From positions 1-24,444 of the forward strand of contig CAYJEX010000021.1 of NCBI GenBank assembly GCA_964369465.1: a DNA stretch of 24,444 bases, in the 5' to 3' direction. Each line of letters begins with the position of its first letter. Positions within the stretch are counted from its first letter, which is position 1. Below, piece after piece: positions 14,757 to 22,887 of the stretch. The DNA is from CAYJHC01 sp964369465 (GTDB lineage Bacteria > Bacillota > Clostridia > Peptostreptococcales > Anaerovoracaceae). The notes under the pieces were generated by a model. It saw only the letters and a list, made by a program, of their open reading frames with translations. It was not told where the DNA came from and ran no database searches. The position numbers were made by a program, and so were the translations under genes.

Positions 14757-16385
14757 ATGTATAGAATTACAGATATAAAATTGAATTTAAATGAAAAAAA
14801 AAGCGATATTCCTAACAAAATAAAAGAAAAAGTGAGGAAGAAAAACCTTGAAATATTAGAATGGAAAATCGTTAAAGAATCAATAGATGCGAGAAAAAAA
14901 CCAGATATCAAATTGGTTTATACAATAGATTTTGCATGTGAGGAAATGCTTGATTTGCCAATTGCTTCTGATGAAATAAAGTGTGATTATAGCCAAAATA
15001 AAGTGAACGAAATCTCTGATTTTAAGCACACAAGTGCAAGACCAATAATTGTCGGATTTGGACCGTGCGGGATGTTTTGTGGATTGGCATTATCACTTAT
15101 GGGACTAAAACCTATTATTTTGGAACGAGGGAAAAAAGTAGAAGAAAGAGCTATAGATGTTAGAAGGCTTTTCAAGGAAGGGATAATTAATCCCGAATCA
15201 AATGTTCAATTTGGAGAAGGAGGTGCAGGGACTTTTTCGGATGGAAAATTAACAACAGGAATTAAAGATTCAAGAATAAAAATAGTATTAAATGAATTTT
15301 GTTTAGCAGGAGCTAGCGAAGAGATTATGTACAAATCTAAGCCTCATATTGGAACAGATGTGCTGATAAAGGTAGTGAAAAACATTCGGGAAAAAATAAT
15401 CAAAAATGGAGGTACTATAATTTTTGGTGCTAAAGTTATCAATCTTGAAATATGGGAAGAACCAAATCAGGATTTAGACAAAAGTAATGGTATAAGTGAC
15501 AATGACGAAACGCAGAATTTTCAAAATACTAAAACAAAAAAAATAACTGGACTATCATATATTAAAGAAGGCGAGATTGTTTTTTTGGAAACAAATAATG
15601 TGGTTTTAGCTACAGGGCAAAGTGCTGTGGACGTATATGAGCTACTTAACCGATTGGATGTAAAATTAGAACAAAAACCTTTTTCGATGGGGTTTAGGGT
15701 GGTACACCCGCAAAAACTAATTAATATATCGCAATATGGAAACGAGGAAATTGCAGAAAAACTAGGGGCAGCAGAGTACAAGTTATCGTGCAAGACATCA
15801 AATGGCAGAGGTGCATATACATTTTGCATGTGTCCAGGGGGCGAGGTAGTAATTGCATCAAGTAATCTTGGCGAAGTTCTGACAAATGGAATGAGCAATC
15901 ATAATAGAGACTCTGAATTTGCAAATAGTGCTATTTTAGTAGATGTAAAAACTTCAGACTTTTCTTCAAATGATCCAATGGCAGGGCTTGAATTTCGAAA
16001 TTTTTATGAAAGAAAAGCTTATGAAATAAATGGATGCAAACATAGACCAATAAAAACAACATGGAAAGAATTTAAAGAAATTGATAATATTATGAAAAAG
16101 TGTCTGCCAGAGTTTGTTTCGAATTCGATCGTTGAAGCGATGAGAGATTTTGGAAAAAAAATAAAAGGCTTTGATAAAGATGAAACTGTGTTCCTTGGTC
16201 CAGAAACAAGAAGTTCGTCGCCTGTTAGGATACCTAGAGATGAAAGGTTGGAATCAAATGTCAAAGGTCTTTTTCCAGGGGGAGAAGGTGCAGCGGCGGC
16301 GGGAGGAATAATGTCTGCTTCCGTAGACGGACTAAAAATAGCAGAATCAATATATCAAAGATATTCTCAAATAGATAGTGAATAA
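14757..16385 (+). CDS. FAD-dependent dehydrogenase (COG2509 type)
   Basis: A 542-residue flavoprotein. An N-terminal domain of about 90 residues typical of COG2509 proteins (containing SIDARKKPDIKLVY) precedes a Rossmann FAD-binding site, GFGPCG at 100-105, with the ribose-binding acidic residue in ILERG at 121-125. Next is the family block GEGGAGTFSDGKL at 153-165. The C-terminal FAD-contact block PGGEGAAAAGGI sits near the end. A hydrophilic insert (about 238-263) interrupts the middle. The ATG at 14757 is forced, because an in-frame stop lies nine bases upstream. The ribosome-binding site (AAGGGGA) is rather far away. Substrate and physiological role of this family are not established. It is probably co-transcribed with the dehydratase. 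Confidence 0.85.
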   Translation: MYRITDIKLNLNEKKSDIPNKIKEKVRKKNLEILEWKIVKESIDARKKPDIKLVYTIDFACEEMLDLPIASDEIKCDYSQNKVNEISDFKHTSARPIIVGFGPCGMFCGLALSLMGLKPIILERGKKVEERAIDVRRLFKEGIINPESNVQFGEGGAGTFSDGKLTTGIKDSRIKIVLNEFCLAGASEEIMYKSKPHIGTDVLIKVVKNIREKIIKNGGTIIFGAKVINLEIWEEPNQDLDKSNGISDNDETQNFQNTKTKKITGLSYIKEGEIVFLETNNVVLATGQSAVDVYELLNRLDVKLEQKPFSMGFRVVHPQKLINISQYGNEEIAEKLGAAEYKLSCKTSNGRGAYTFCMCPGGEVVIASSNLGEVLTNGMSNHNRDSEFANSAILVDVKTSDFSSNDPMAGLEFRNFYERKAYEINGCKHRPIKTTWKEFKEIDNIMKKCLPEFVSNSIVEAMRDFGKKIKGFDKDETVFLGPETRSSSPVRIPRDERLESNVKGLFPGGEGAAAAGGIMSASVDGLKIAESIYQRYSQIDSE

Positions 16386-16397
16386 AAATGCAGCAAA

Positions 16398-16406
16398 TGG
16401 TATAAT
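16398..16406 (+). promoter_or_regulatory. Extended -10 promoter before dapF
   Basis: TGGTATAAT fits the extended -10 consensus (TGn plus TATAAT at 16401-16406). No good -35 is seen. It could give dapF and dapL expression independent of the upstream genes. Confidence 0.45.
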
Positions 16407-16445
16407 TATATTATAAGATAAAACAAAATTACAAGGAGATATTTA

Positions 16446-17282
16446 ATGCTAAAATTTACAAAGATGCAAGGCTGTGGAAATGATTATATTTATATAAACT
16501 GTTTTGAAACAGCACTGGGCAATCCCGAAGATGTAGCAATTCAGATTTCAGATCGACATTTTGGAATAGGAGGAGATGGCATTGTTATGATGATGCCTTC
16601 TGATATTGCAGATGCACGTATGAGGATGTTTAATATAGATGGAAGCGAAGGAAAGATGTGTGGAAACGCAATAAGATGTGTTGCGAAATTTTTGCATGAT
16701 AATGGCATAGTAACAACAAATCCTATGACAATAGAAACCCTTAGTGGAATCAAAGAACTTTTTCTAACGATTAATAACAATGAAGTTGAAATGGTTCGAG
16801 TAGACATGGATGCACCAATATTGAAACCAGATGAGATCCCTGTAAAATTAAATGGTGAAATCATTGTTAATCGTAAAATACAAATAAATGACAAAGAATA
16901 CGAAATAACTTGTGTTTCAATGGGAAATCCTCATTGCATAATATTCGATGAAGATGTAGCCAACTTGAAACTTGATGTAATAGGCCCTATATTTGAAAAA
17001 CATGAAATTTTTCCAGAACGTGTAAACACAGAGTTTATAAAAGTTATTGACAAAAACACACTTGAGATGAGAGTTTGGGAAAGAGGAAGTGGAGAAACAC
17101 TTGCATGCGGAACTGGCGCATGTGCTTCGGTTGTGGCGGCAGTTCTTGCTGGACACTGTGAAAAAAATCAAGATATTACAGTTAAACTTTTGGGTGGAGA
17201 ACTGATAATTAGATATACAAATGATACAGTTTATATGACAGGCCCATGCAAGGTAGTATTTGAAGGAGAAATAAAGATATAG
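16446..17282 (+). CDS. dapF: Diaminopimelate epimerase
   Basis: A 278-residue enzyme that converts LL-diaminopimelate to the meso form, the lysine precursor and peptidoglycan cross-linker. Both catalytic cysteines are present: Cys72 in MCGNAIRC and Cys221 in ACGTGAC. The N-terminal MQGCGNDY, the central GNPHC and ERGSGET are the other family hallmarks. Length is normal. AAGGAG precedes the ATG. It lies directly before dapL, whose product is its substrate. The 98 bases between the two hold only a short AGAATAT/ATATTCT inverted repeat and a weak TATAAC box. Confidence 0.97.
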   Translation: MLKFTKMQGCGNDYIYINCFETALGNPEDVAIQISDRHFGIGGDGIVMMMPSDIADARMRMFNIDGSEGKMCGNAIRCVAKFLHDNGIVTTNPMTIETLSGIKELFLTINNNEVEMVRVDMDAPILKPDEIPVKLNGEIIVNRKIQINDKEYEITCVSMGNPHCIIFDEDVANLKLDVIGPIFEKHEIFPERVNTEFIKVIDKNTLEMRVWERGSGETLACGTGACASVVAAVLAGHCEKNQDITVKLLGGELIIRYTNDTVYMTGPCKVVFEGEIKI

Positions 17283-17380
17283 CATTTGAGAATATTCAGC
17301 AGTAATAGATGTTCCATATTCTTACAACCTAAGAAATAAATTGATATAACACATAACATGAAAGAAAAAGGAGAAAATTA

Positions 17381-18562
17381 ATGAAACTAAATACAAATTA
17401 CAACAATCTAAAAGATAGCTATCTTTTTTCGACTATAGCAAAAAAAGTATCATCGTTTGTGGAGAATAATCCAGACAAAAAAGTTATTAGGCTTGGAATT
17501 GGTGATGTAACATTGCCGCTTTCTCCTGCAATTATAGAGGCTACAAAAAAAGCGACAGATGAAATGGCAGACTCAGCAACCTTCCGTGGATATGGAGAAG
17601 AACAAGGATATTTGTTTATGAGAGAGGCTGTTTCGAAGTATTACAATAAAAAAGGAGTCCAGCTTGATACGGATGAGATATTCATTAGCGATGGTGCAAA
17701 AAGCGATGTTGGAAATATATTAGATATTTTTGATACAGATAATTTGGTATTAATGCCAAACCCAGTATACCCAGCTTATATGGATACAAATGTGATGTCG
17801 GGTAGAAAGGTAGAACTTATTGATGGGAAAGAAGAAAACAGTTTTCTGCCTATGCCTGATAAAAACAAAAAATGTGGAATTATATATATGTGCTCACCAA
17901 ACAACCCAACAGGAGCAGTATACAGCAAAGAGCAACTTAAAGAATGGATAGATTACGCAATTGCAAATGAAGCAGTTATTTTGTTCGATAGTGCTTATGA
18001 AGCTTTTGTAAAAGAAACTGAATTGCCTTCTAGTATATACGAAGTTGAAGGTGCAAAAAAATGTGCGATAGAGTTTTGCTCTCTTTCAAAGACTGCAGGA
18101 TTTACAGGAACCAGATGTGGATATACTGTTGTTCCAAAAGAATTGATGATTAATGAAACGAGCTTGAATAAATTATGGCTAAGAAGACAGACTACTAAAT
18201 TCAATGGTGTGCCATACATAATTCAAAGGGCAGCAGAAGCTGTTTTTAGTGAAGATGGATATAAACAAGTTATGGATAATATTTCATATTATATGGAAAA
18301 TGCAAGAATAATCGCAGAAACATTAACAGAAATGAATATTTGGTACGTAGGTGGCGATAATTCTCCTTATATATGGTTGAAGTGTCCGAATAATATGGAT
18401 TCTTGGGACTTTTTTGATTATTTGTTAGAAAATGCAAATGTGGTAGGGACACCTGGAGCAGGATTTGGAACAATGGGGGAAGGGTATTTTAGGCTAACGG
18501 CATTTGGATCAAGAGAAAACACGGTAGAAGCAATGTCTAGAATAAGAAAATTAGAATTTTAA
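17381..18562 (+). CDS. dapL: LL-diaminopimelate aminotransferase
   Basis: A 393-residue class I/II aminotransferase that makes LL-diaminopimelate from tetrahydrodipicolinate and glutamate in one step, bypassing the succinylase or acetylase branches. The N-terminus (NYNNLKDSYLFSTIAKKV), IRLGIGDVTLPL at 36-47 and FRGYGEEQGY at 68-77 are typical of DapL. PLP contacts include SPNNPTG at 172-178, FDSAYEAF at 202-209 and the Schiff-base Lys237 in SLSKTAG. AAAGGAG precedes the ATG. Together with dapF this gives the direct aminotransferase route to meso-DAP used by many Clostridia. Confidence 0.95.
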   Translation: MKLNTNYNNLKDSYLFSTIAKKVSSFVENNPDKKVIRLGIGDVTLPLSPAIIEATKKATDEMADSATFRGYGEEQGYLFMREAVSKYYNKKGVQLDTDEIFISDGAKSDVGNILDIFDTDNLVLMPNPVYPAYMDTNVMSGRKVELIDGKEENSFLPMPDKNKKCGIIYMCSPNNPTGAVYSKEQLKEWIDYAIANEAVILFDSAYEAFVKETELPSSIYEVEGAKKCAIEFCSLSKTAGFTGTRCGYTVVPKELMINETSLNKLWLRRQTTKFNGVPYIIQRAAEAVFSEDGYKQVMDNISYYMENARIIAETLTEMNIWYVGGDNSPYIWLKCPNNMDSWDFFDYLLENANVVGTPGAGFGTMGEGYFRLTAFGSRENTVEAMSRIRKLEF

Positions 18563-18638
18563 TTTTGAAAAATATAGTCAATATTAAAAAAAGTAGAGGA
18601 ATAAGCCTTGGTGCTATTGGGAATTGAAAGTGGGGAAA

Positions 18639-19202
18639 ATGAAAACAATACTATTTATTAACGGGTGTATTAGAGAAAAAAATTCAAGAACACTTAAACT
18701 TGCAAATACATATATTGAGGAGAAAAAAAAAGAAAGCGATATTAATTTGATCGAAAGAAATTTAAATTTTGAAAATTTGCAATATATGACAAGTAAATCT
18801 TTTGTTTCTGAAACAGGGGAAATGATTCCGTTTGATTCTGGATTGGCTCAAGAATTTGCAGATGCAGATGAAATTGTATTGGCAGCACCATTTTGGGAAT
18901 TTATGTTTCCGGCTGTAGTAAGTTGCTATTTTGAAAAGGTTTCATGTGTTGGAGTCACTTTTAAATATACAGAGACAGGAAGTGTAGGTCTGTGTAAGGC
19001 TACCTCGTTCAAATTCATTTATACAGCAGGGGACTATCTTAAAGATGAAGATAGAGTGCCAGAAAAATACTTGAAAAAATTAACAGAATTATATGGAATA
19101 CCAGAATTTTCTTCTATTTTGGTAGATGGTTTGGATATACAGACAAATGATGCAGAAGTGTTAGTTAACAATATGTGTGATAAAATAAAAGCCTTGAAAT
19201 AA
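18639..19202 (+). CDS. Flavodoxin-fold NAD(P)H oxidoreductase, AzoR-like
   Basis: A protein of 187 residues with the flavodoxin-like fold of FMN-dependent NADH:quinone/azo reductases. It begins with a beta strand and phosphate loop (ILFINGCIREKNSRT), has ADEIVLAAPFWEF in the middle (the family's P-x-W/F-x-F region) and ends with a conserved helix. FMN would be the cofactor and quinones or azo compounds possible substrates. Start choice: the ATG at 18639 puts the first strand right at the N-terminus as in homologues. TTG at 18624 and GTG at 18630 are in frame but no better supported, and none has a clean ribosome-binding site. It is the last gene before the terminator; the 76 bases before it hold no clear promoter. 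Confidence 0.78.
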   Translation: MKTILFINGCIREKNSRTLKLANTYIEEKKKESDINLIERNLNFENLQYMTSKSFVSETGEMIPFDSGLAQEFADADEIVLAAPFWEFMFPAVVSCYFEKVSCVGVTFKYTETGSVGLCKATSFKFIYTAGDYLKDEDRVPEKYLKKLTELYGIPEFSSILVDGLDIQTNDAEVLVNNMCDKIKALK

Positions 19203-19222
19203 ATTGAAATTTCAAGGCTTTT
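19191..19222. terminator. Bidirectional terminator overlapping the oxidoreductase stop
   Basis: GCCTTGAAAT (19191-19200) and ATTTCAAGGC (19209-19218) form a perfect 10-bp stem with an eight-base loop, followed by TTTT. On the minus strand it is followed by TTTTATTTTAT, so it also suits the convergent aminotransferase gene. The stem includes the last sense codons and the stop of the oxidoreductase gene. Confidence 0.8.
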
Positions 19223-19255
19223 GCCTTAGATTTTATGAAACAAGTTATAGTGATT

Positions 19256-19290
19256 GCAACCTATATTTTTCCGAGGTTGCTATTATTTTT
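19256..19290 (+). terminator. Second hairpin between convergent genes
   Basis: GCAACCT (19256-19262) and AGGTTGC (19274-19280) form a 7-bp stem with an 11-base loop, followed by TATTATTTTT. It may be a back-up terminator for the plus-strand run. Confidence 0.4.
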
Positions 19291-19300
19291 GATTTGTAAT

Positions 19301-20467
19301 TTATAACTCCATTTTTGAAATTCTATTTAGTGTTTCTACGAGCACATTGTAAGGGCAAGCTAAGTTCATTCGAATGAAACCTGTACCACATTCCCCAAAC
19401 AAACTGCCTCCTTCCAAAATAATGTGTGCCTCGTCAGCAAATCGGTTCAAAAGTTCCTTTTCTGAAATTCCATATGCAGTAAAATCTAACCAAGCAAGAT
19501 ATGTTCCTTCAGGTATATTGAATTTAACCTTTGGAAGATTCTTAGCTATAAAATCGTTAATATACTTGAAGTTTTTGTCGAGAACAACTTTGAGTTCTTC
19601 TAGCCATTCTTCTGACTCGTTGTAACCAGCAAGGGTTGCTTCTAGTGTAAATGGTGACATCATTACACTCCCAGTATGCTCATTTAACTTTTTGCGTAAA
19701 TCATCATTTTTGATAATCAGGTTTGTTCCTTGAAGCCCCGCGAGATTGAAAGTCTTGTTTATTGCAGTTGCTACAATGACGTTATCGGTGTTTTCGAGGT
19801 TTATAGATGATACAAATTTCTTGTTGCATCTGATTAAATCTGAATGAACTTCGTCTGAGAAAACAATCACATTGTATTTGTTTGCAATATTTATAAGCTT
19901 TTGTACTTCTTCTTTAGTCCAAATGTTTCCTGTTGGGTTATGAGGATTGCATAGAATAAACATTTTTGCAGATTTGCAACGCTCTTCAAAATCTGTATAG
20001 TCTATACTATAGTTGTTGCTCGAATCTTTTAGTAATAAATTATCCGATATTTTTCTTTTTGCTTCCAGTATTTCTCCAGAAAACGGATAGTATACAGGAG
20101 ATTGGATTATAATTTCGTCACCAGTATTAGTATAAGTATGTATTACATGCTTTACAGCGAGAACAGTACCATTGATATATACTATCCAATCTTTTTCGAC
20201 TTTGGAATTATACCTTCTTTTGTACCAATTAATGATGCTGTTGTAATAATCATCAGTAAGGCCTGTGTATCCAAAGATCATTTTGTCGCATCTAGTTTTG
20301 AGGCTATCTATAATATGTGGAGAACAAGGGAAGTCCATATCAGCCACCCACATAGATATTGTATCGTCATAGTAGTTTAAGCCTAAAAACCCCTGAACCA
20401 TGTCTTTGTTTGTCTTAAATGCACCTGTATTTTCTCTATCAATTATGCTTGTAAAATCGTATTTCAT
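19301..20467 (-). CDS. MalY/PatB-type aminotransferase or cystathionine beta-lyase
   Basis: A PLP enzyme of 388 residues of the MalY/PatB group, whose members cleave C-S bonds (cystathionine to homocysteine, pyruvate and ammonia) or transaminate. The N-terminal MWVADMDFP and GYTGL, the central NPHNPTG, SDEVHSD and the Schiff-base lysine in INKTFNLAGLQ (Lys238 from this start) are all characteristic. Near the end GTGFIRMNLACP holds the carboxylate-binding arginine. I chose the ATG at 20465-20467, seven bases after AAGGAG, over an in-frame ATG 36 bases upstream that has no ribosome-binding site. Monocistronic, convergent with the DAP gene run. Whether it works in methionine metabolism or H2S release cannot be told from sequence. 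Confidence 0.88.
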   Translation of the reverse strand: MKYDFTSIIDRENTGAFKTNKDMVQGFLGLNYYDDTISMWVADMDFPCSPHIIDSLKTRCDKMIFGYTGLTDDYYNSIINWYKRRYNSKVEKDWIVYINGTVLAVKHVIHTYTNTGDEIIIQSPVYYPFSGEILEAKRKISDNLLLKDSSNNYSIDYTDFEERCKSAKMFILCNPHNPTGNIWTKEEVQKLINIANKYNVIVFSDEVHSDLIRCNKKFVSSINLENTDNVIVATAINKTFNLAGLQGTNLIIKNDDLRKKLNEHTGSVMMSPFTLEATLAGYNESEEWLEELKVVLDKNFKYINDFIAKNLPKVKFNIPEGTYLAWLDFTAYGISEKELLNRFADEAHIILEGGSLFGECGTGFIRMNLACPYNVLVETLNRISKMEL

Positions 20468-20529
20468 TTTTTTCTCCTTAAACAATATAACTATTGATGA
20501 CATATTATTTGAAATATTCTCTACTATTT

Positions 20530-20538
20530 ATAATACCA
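20530..20538 (-). promoter_or_regulatory. Weak extended -10 for the MalY/PatB-type gene
   Basis: On the minus strand TGGTATTAT resembles an extended -10 (TATTAT at 20530-20535) about 65 bases before the start. No good -35 is visible. The rest of 20504-20770 is AT-rich. It also holds a TGTTATACT box on the plus strand (about 20664-20672) that could serve the response regulator, and nothing else I can support. Confidence 0.3.
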
Positions 20539-20772
20539 TAAAAATACAAGTATAAACATATTAGTACTGTAACACATAAGCCGATTTACATTCCTTTATT
20601 TAAAAATATAATTAGAACTTTCAATATTCTTTTCTTTTTACTAATAAATTCTTTCGAATTTGGTGTTATACTTATAGATAATAACTTTGTTTAGTCAAAT
20701 TCAACTTTGGAATATACATCTCATGTAATGGACGAAATATCATGTGGCTATACATAGGAAAATATATATTTT

Positions 20773-20785
20773 CACCTAGGAGGTG
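20773..20785 (+). promoter_or_regulatory. Ribosome-binding site inside a small inverted repeat
   Basis: CACCTAGGAGGTG is a 5-bp stem with a three-base loop that contains the AGGAGG site (20778-20783) used by the response-regulator ATG five bases downstream. The stem could reduce initiation, but it is short and may not form against the ribosome. Confidence 0.3.
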
Positions 20786-20788
20786 TCT

Positions 20789-21469
20789 ATGAAGATATTA
20801 ATAGTAGATGATGAAAAAGATATAAGAGGGCTAATAAAACTATATTTAGCTAATGAAAACTATGAATTGATAGAAGCAGAAAACGGAATTGATGCAATTG
20901 AAAAAATGGATGATGATATTGATTTGATTTTGCTTGATATTATGATGCCAAAGAAAGATGGGATACAAACTTGTATCGAAATTAGAAAAAAATATAATAC
21001 ACCTATCGTTTTTTTGACTGCAAAAGGTGAAGACATGGATAAATATACAGGGTTTATATCAGGTGGCGATGATTATATTACAAAACCGTTTAACCCGATA
21101 GATTTGACTTCTCGTATTAAAGCCCATATTAGAAGGTATAGAACATATTCGGATAATAATAAAAATATAGACGAAATTGTTTTGGGAAATCTAAATATAA
21201 ATCTTGCTGGGAGAACTGTAGAAAAAAATGGAGAATCAATATATTTGACAAAGCTCGAATTTTCAATTCTGGAACTTTTTCTTAAAAATAGAAAAAGAGT
21301 ATTTAGTTTAGAACAGATATATTCAAGTGTGTGGGGTGAAGAAAGTGTGCTAAATGCAGAAAGCACAGTTTCGGTGCATATCAGAAATTTGAGGGCGAAG
21401 ATTGAAGATGATATTACAAAACCAGAATATATTAAAACGGTTTGGGGGAGTGGTTATCGTGTGGATTAA
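20789..21469 (+). CDS. OmpR/PhoB-family response regulator
   Basis: A 226-residue two-component response regulator. The receiver domain (1 to about 115) has the acidic pair in VDDEKD, the phospho-acceptor Asp50 in LLDIMMPKKDG, a T in FLTAKGED and the lysine of TKPF. The C-terminal winged helix (about 130-226) has LTKLEFSILELFLKN and SVHIRNLRAKIE, ending VWGSGYRV as in OmpR/PhoB proteins. The ATG at 20789 follows AGGAGG by five bases; a GTG six bases earlier overlaps that site. The kinase gene overlaps its 3' end by 11 bases. It probably regulates envelope-related genes, but no target is proven. Confidence 0.94.
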   Translation: MKILIVDDEKDIRGLIKLYLANENYELIEAENGIDAIEKMDDDIDLILLDIMMPKKDGIQTCIEIRKKYNTPIVFLTAKGEDMDKYTGFISGGDDYITKPFNPIDLTSRIKAHIRRYRTYSDNNKNIDEIVLGNLNINLAGRTVEKNGESIYLTKLEFSILELFLKNRKRVFSLEQIYSSVWGEESVLNAESTVSVHIRNLRAKIEDDITKPEYIKTVWGSGYRVD

Positions 21470-22775
21470 AAAAATTACAACTTCACTTTATGTTTCTATT
21501 TTTATGAGAATGGCAATATCGGCAGCTTTATCAGTAATGTTATTGACAATACTATTTCAGATGACGGATATATATGTAACTAACATAAATTCTCAACAAC
21601 TTAAATCTCAAGAAATAGAAATGAACAAATTTATTTCTGAAATACAAAATTCTATCGATGAATTAAATTTGACGTTTGATGAAGCAAGAGAACTTGACTT
21701 TGATCAAGATACTGAGTATGAAATAGAATGGCTAGATATTGAACTTGATGTAAGTGATAATCATAGAGAGTATGATGACTCATATTTAGCTAATTATCAA
21801 TATGTTTATAGGGTGACGTTTGGGGAAGGCGAAAGAGATGTTTTTTTAATAGTCTTTTCCGATAATTTGGAAATGACAGCAAATTTATTCAACATTATAG
21901 CATCTGTTATTTGTATTTTCTTCTTTTTTGCACTATCGATTTATCTAGTATTTAAAAAGCTATCTTATATAAAAGTGATAGATAAAGGCATAGATTTGAT
22001 CGCAAATGAAGATATTTTATATAAGATACCTATCAAAGGAAGAAATGAACTTGCAAGACTTGCGGATAATATAAATCGAATGGGAGATACATTATATATA
22101 AAAAATAAAAAAGAACGTGAAGATGAAGCGAGTAGAAGGTTTTTAATTACAAATATATCACATGATTTAAAAACACCCTTAACTTCTATGACGGGCTATG
22201 TCGATATTATTTCCAAGAAACTTTCTCCTGAAGATGAATTATACAAATTGGCAAGTATTGCGAAAGAAAATGGAAATAGACTCGAAAAATTAATGGAGGA
22301 CTTGTTTTTTTATAGTAAACTGATTAGTAATGATATTCCGACGTATTTTCAAAGTGTTAATGTATCTATTTTACTAAAACAAATTCTTGAAATCAGAGTG
22401 GAAAATATTGTGTATGATGAAAAAAATGAAAATTTAAGAGCTAATATTGACACTGAACAATTTCATCGCGTAATAGATAACTTAATCAGCAATGGTGAAA
22501 AATATGGTGTAAAAGATCGTCCTATAACAATTTCCTCGGAGTTACAGAATGGTGATGTAGTTGTCACGATAAAAAATCATACAGAAGAAGAGTTAGAAGG
22601 TAAAATGGGTTTGTTGAAAAATCGTCTATATACAGCGAATGAAGATAGGGCGAATGGATCATCAGGACTTGGACTTTCTATAGCAAGTGAATTATTAAAA
22701 ATGATGAATGGGACATTAGAGCTTTCTTATTGCGACAAAATATTTACAGCTACTGTTAAAATTCCAAAAGAATAA
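21459..22775 (+). CDS. Sensor histidine kinase, partner of the upstream regulator
   Basis: A kinase of about 438 residues. Two membrane spans (about 16-35 and 144-166) flank an extracytoplasmic sensor of roughly 105 residues rich in Asp and Glu. Then come a HAMP-like linker, the phospho-acceptor His235 in NISHDLKTPL, and an ATPase domain with an N box (DNLISNGEKYG) and a G2 box (SSGLGLSI). The G1 box is degenerate: the usual DxGxG reads KNHTEEE, and the F box is not recognisable. The best start is GTG at 21459, eight bases after GGGGGAG and inside the regulator gene; the in-frame ATG at 21402 lies deep in that gene. The acidic sensor recalls systems detecting cationic peptides or metals. A strong terminator follows. 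Confidence 0.9.
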   Translation: MWIKKITTSLYVSIFMRMAISAALSVMLLTILFQMTDIYVTNINSQQLKSQEIEMNKFISEIQNSIDELNLTFDEARELDFDQDTEYEIEWLDIELDVSDNHREYDDSYLANYQYVYRVTFGEGERDVFLIVFSDNLEMTANLFNIIASVICIFFFFALSIYLVFKKLSYIKVIDKGIDLIANEDILYKIPIKGRNELARLADNINRMGDTLYIKNKKEREDEASRRFLITNISHDLKTPLTSMTGYVDIISKKLSPEDELYKLASIAKENGNRLEKLMEDLFFYSKLISNDIPTYFQSVNVSILLKQILEIRVENIVYDEKNENLRANIDTEQFHRVIDNLISNGEKYGVKDRPITISSELQNGDVVVTIKNHTEEELEGKMGLLKNRLYTANEDRANGSSGLGLSIASELLKMMNGTLELSYCDKIFTATVKIPKE

Positions 22776-22794
22776 ATTCTTTCATCTTTCTTAT

Positions 22795-22840
22795 AAAATC
22801 CTTTTAGGTTTCTTATATTCAACCTAAAAGGATTTTTTAT
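22795..22840 (+). terminator. Strong terminator after the two-component genes
   Basis: A perfect 16-bp stem (22795-22810 with 22821-22836) with a ten-base loop and a T-run (GATTTTTTAT). It separates the kinase gene from the next gene. Confidence 0.9.
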
Positions 22841-22846
22841 TTGCCT

Positions 22847-22855
22847 TGATATAAT
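22847..22855 (+). promoter_or_regulatory. Extended -10 promoter for the GT2-GtrA-HD gene
   Basis: TGATATAAT is an extended -10 (TATAAT at 22850-22855) just after the terminator. The place of a -35 falls inside the terminator stem and shows no match. Confidence 0.5.
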
Positions 22856-22887
22856 GTGCATATAGATAATTCGAAGGAGGATTTACG

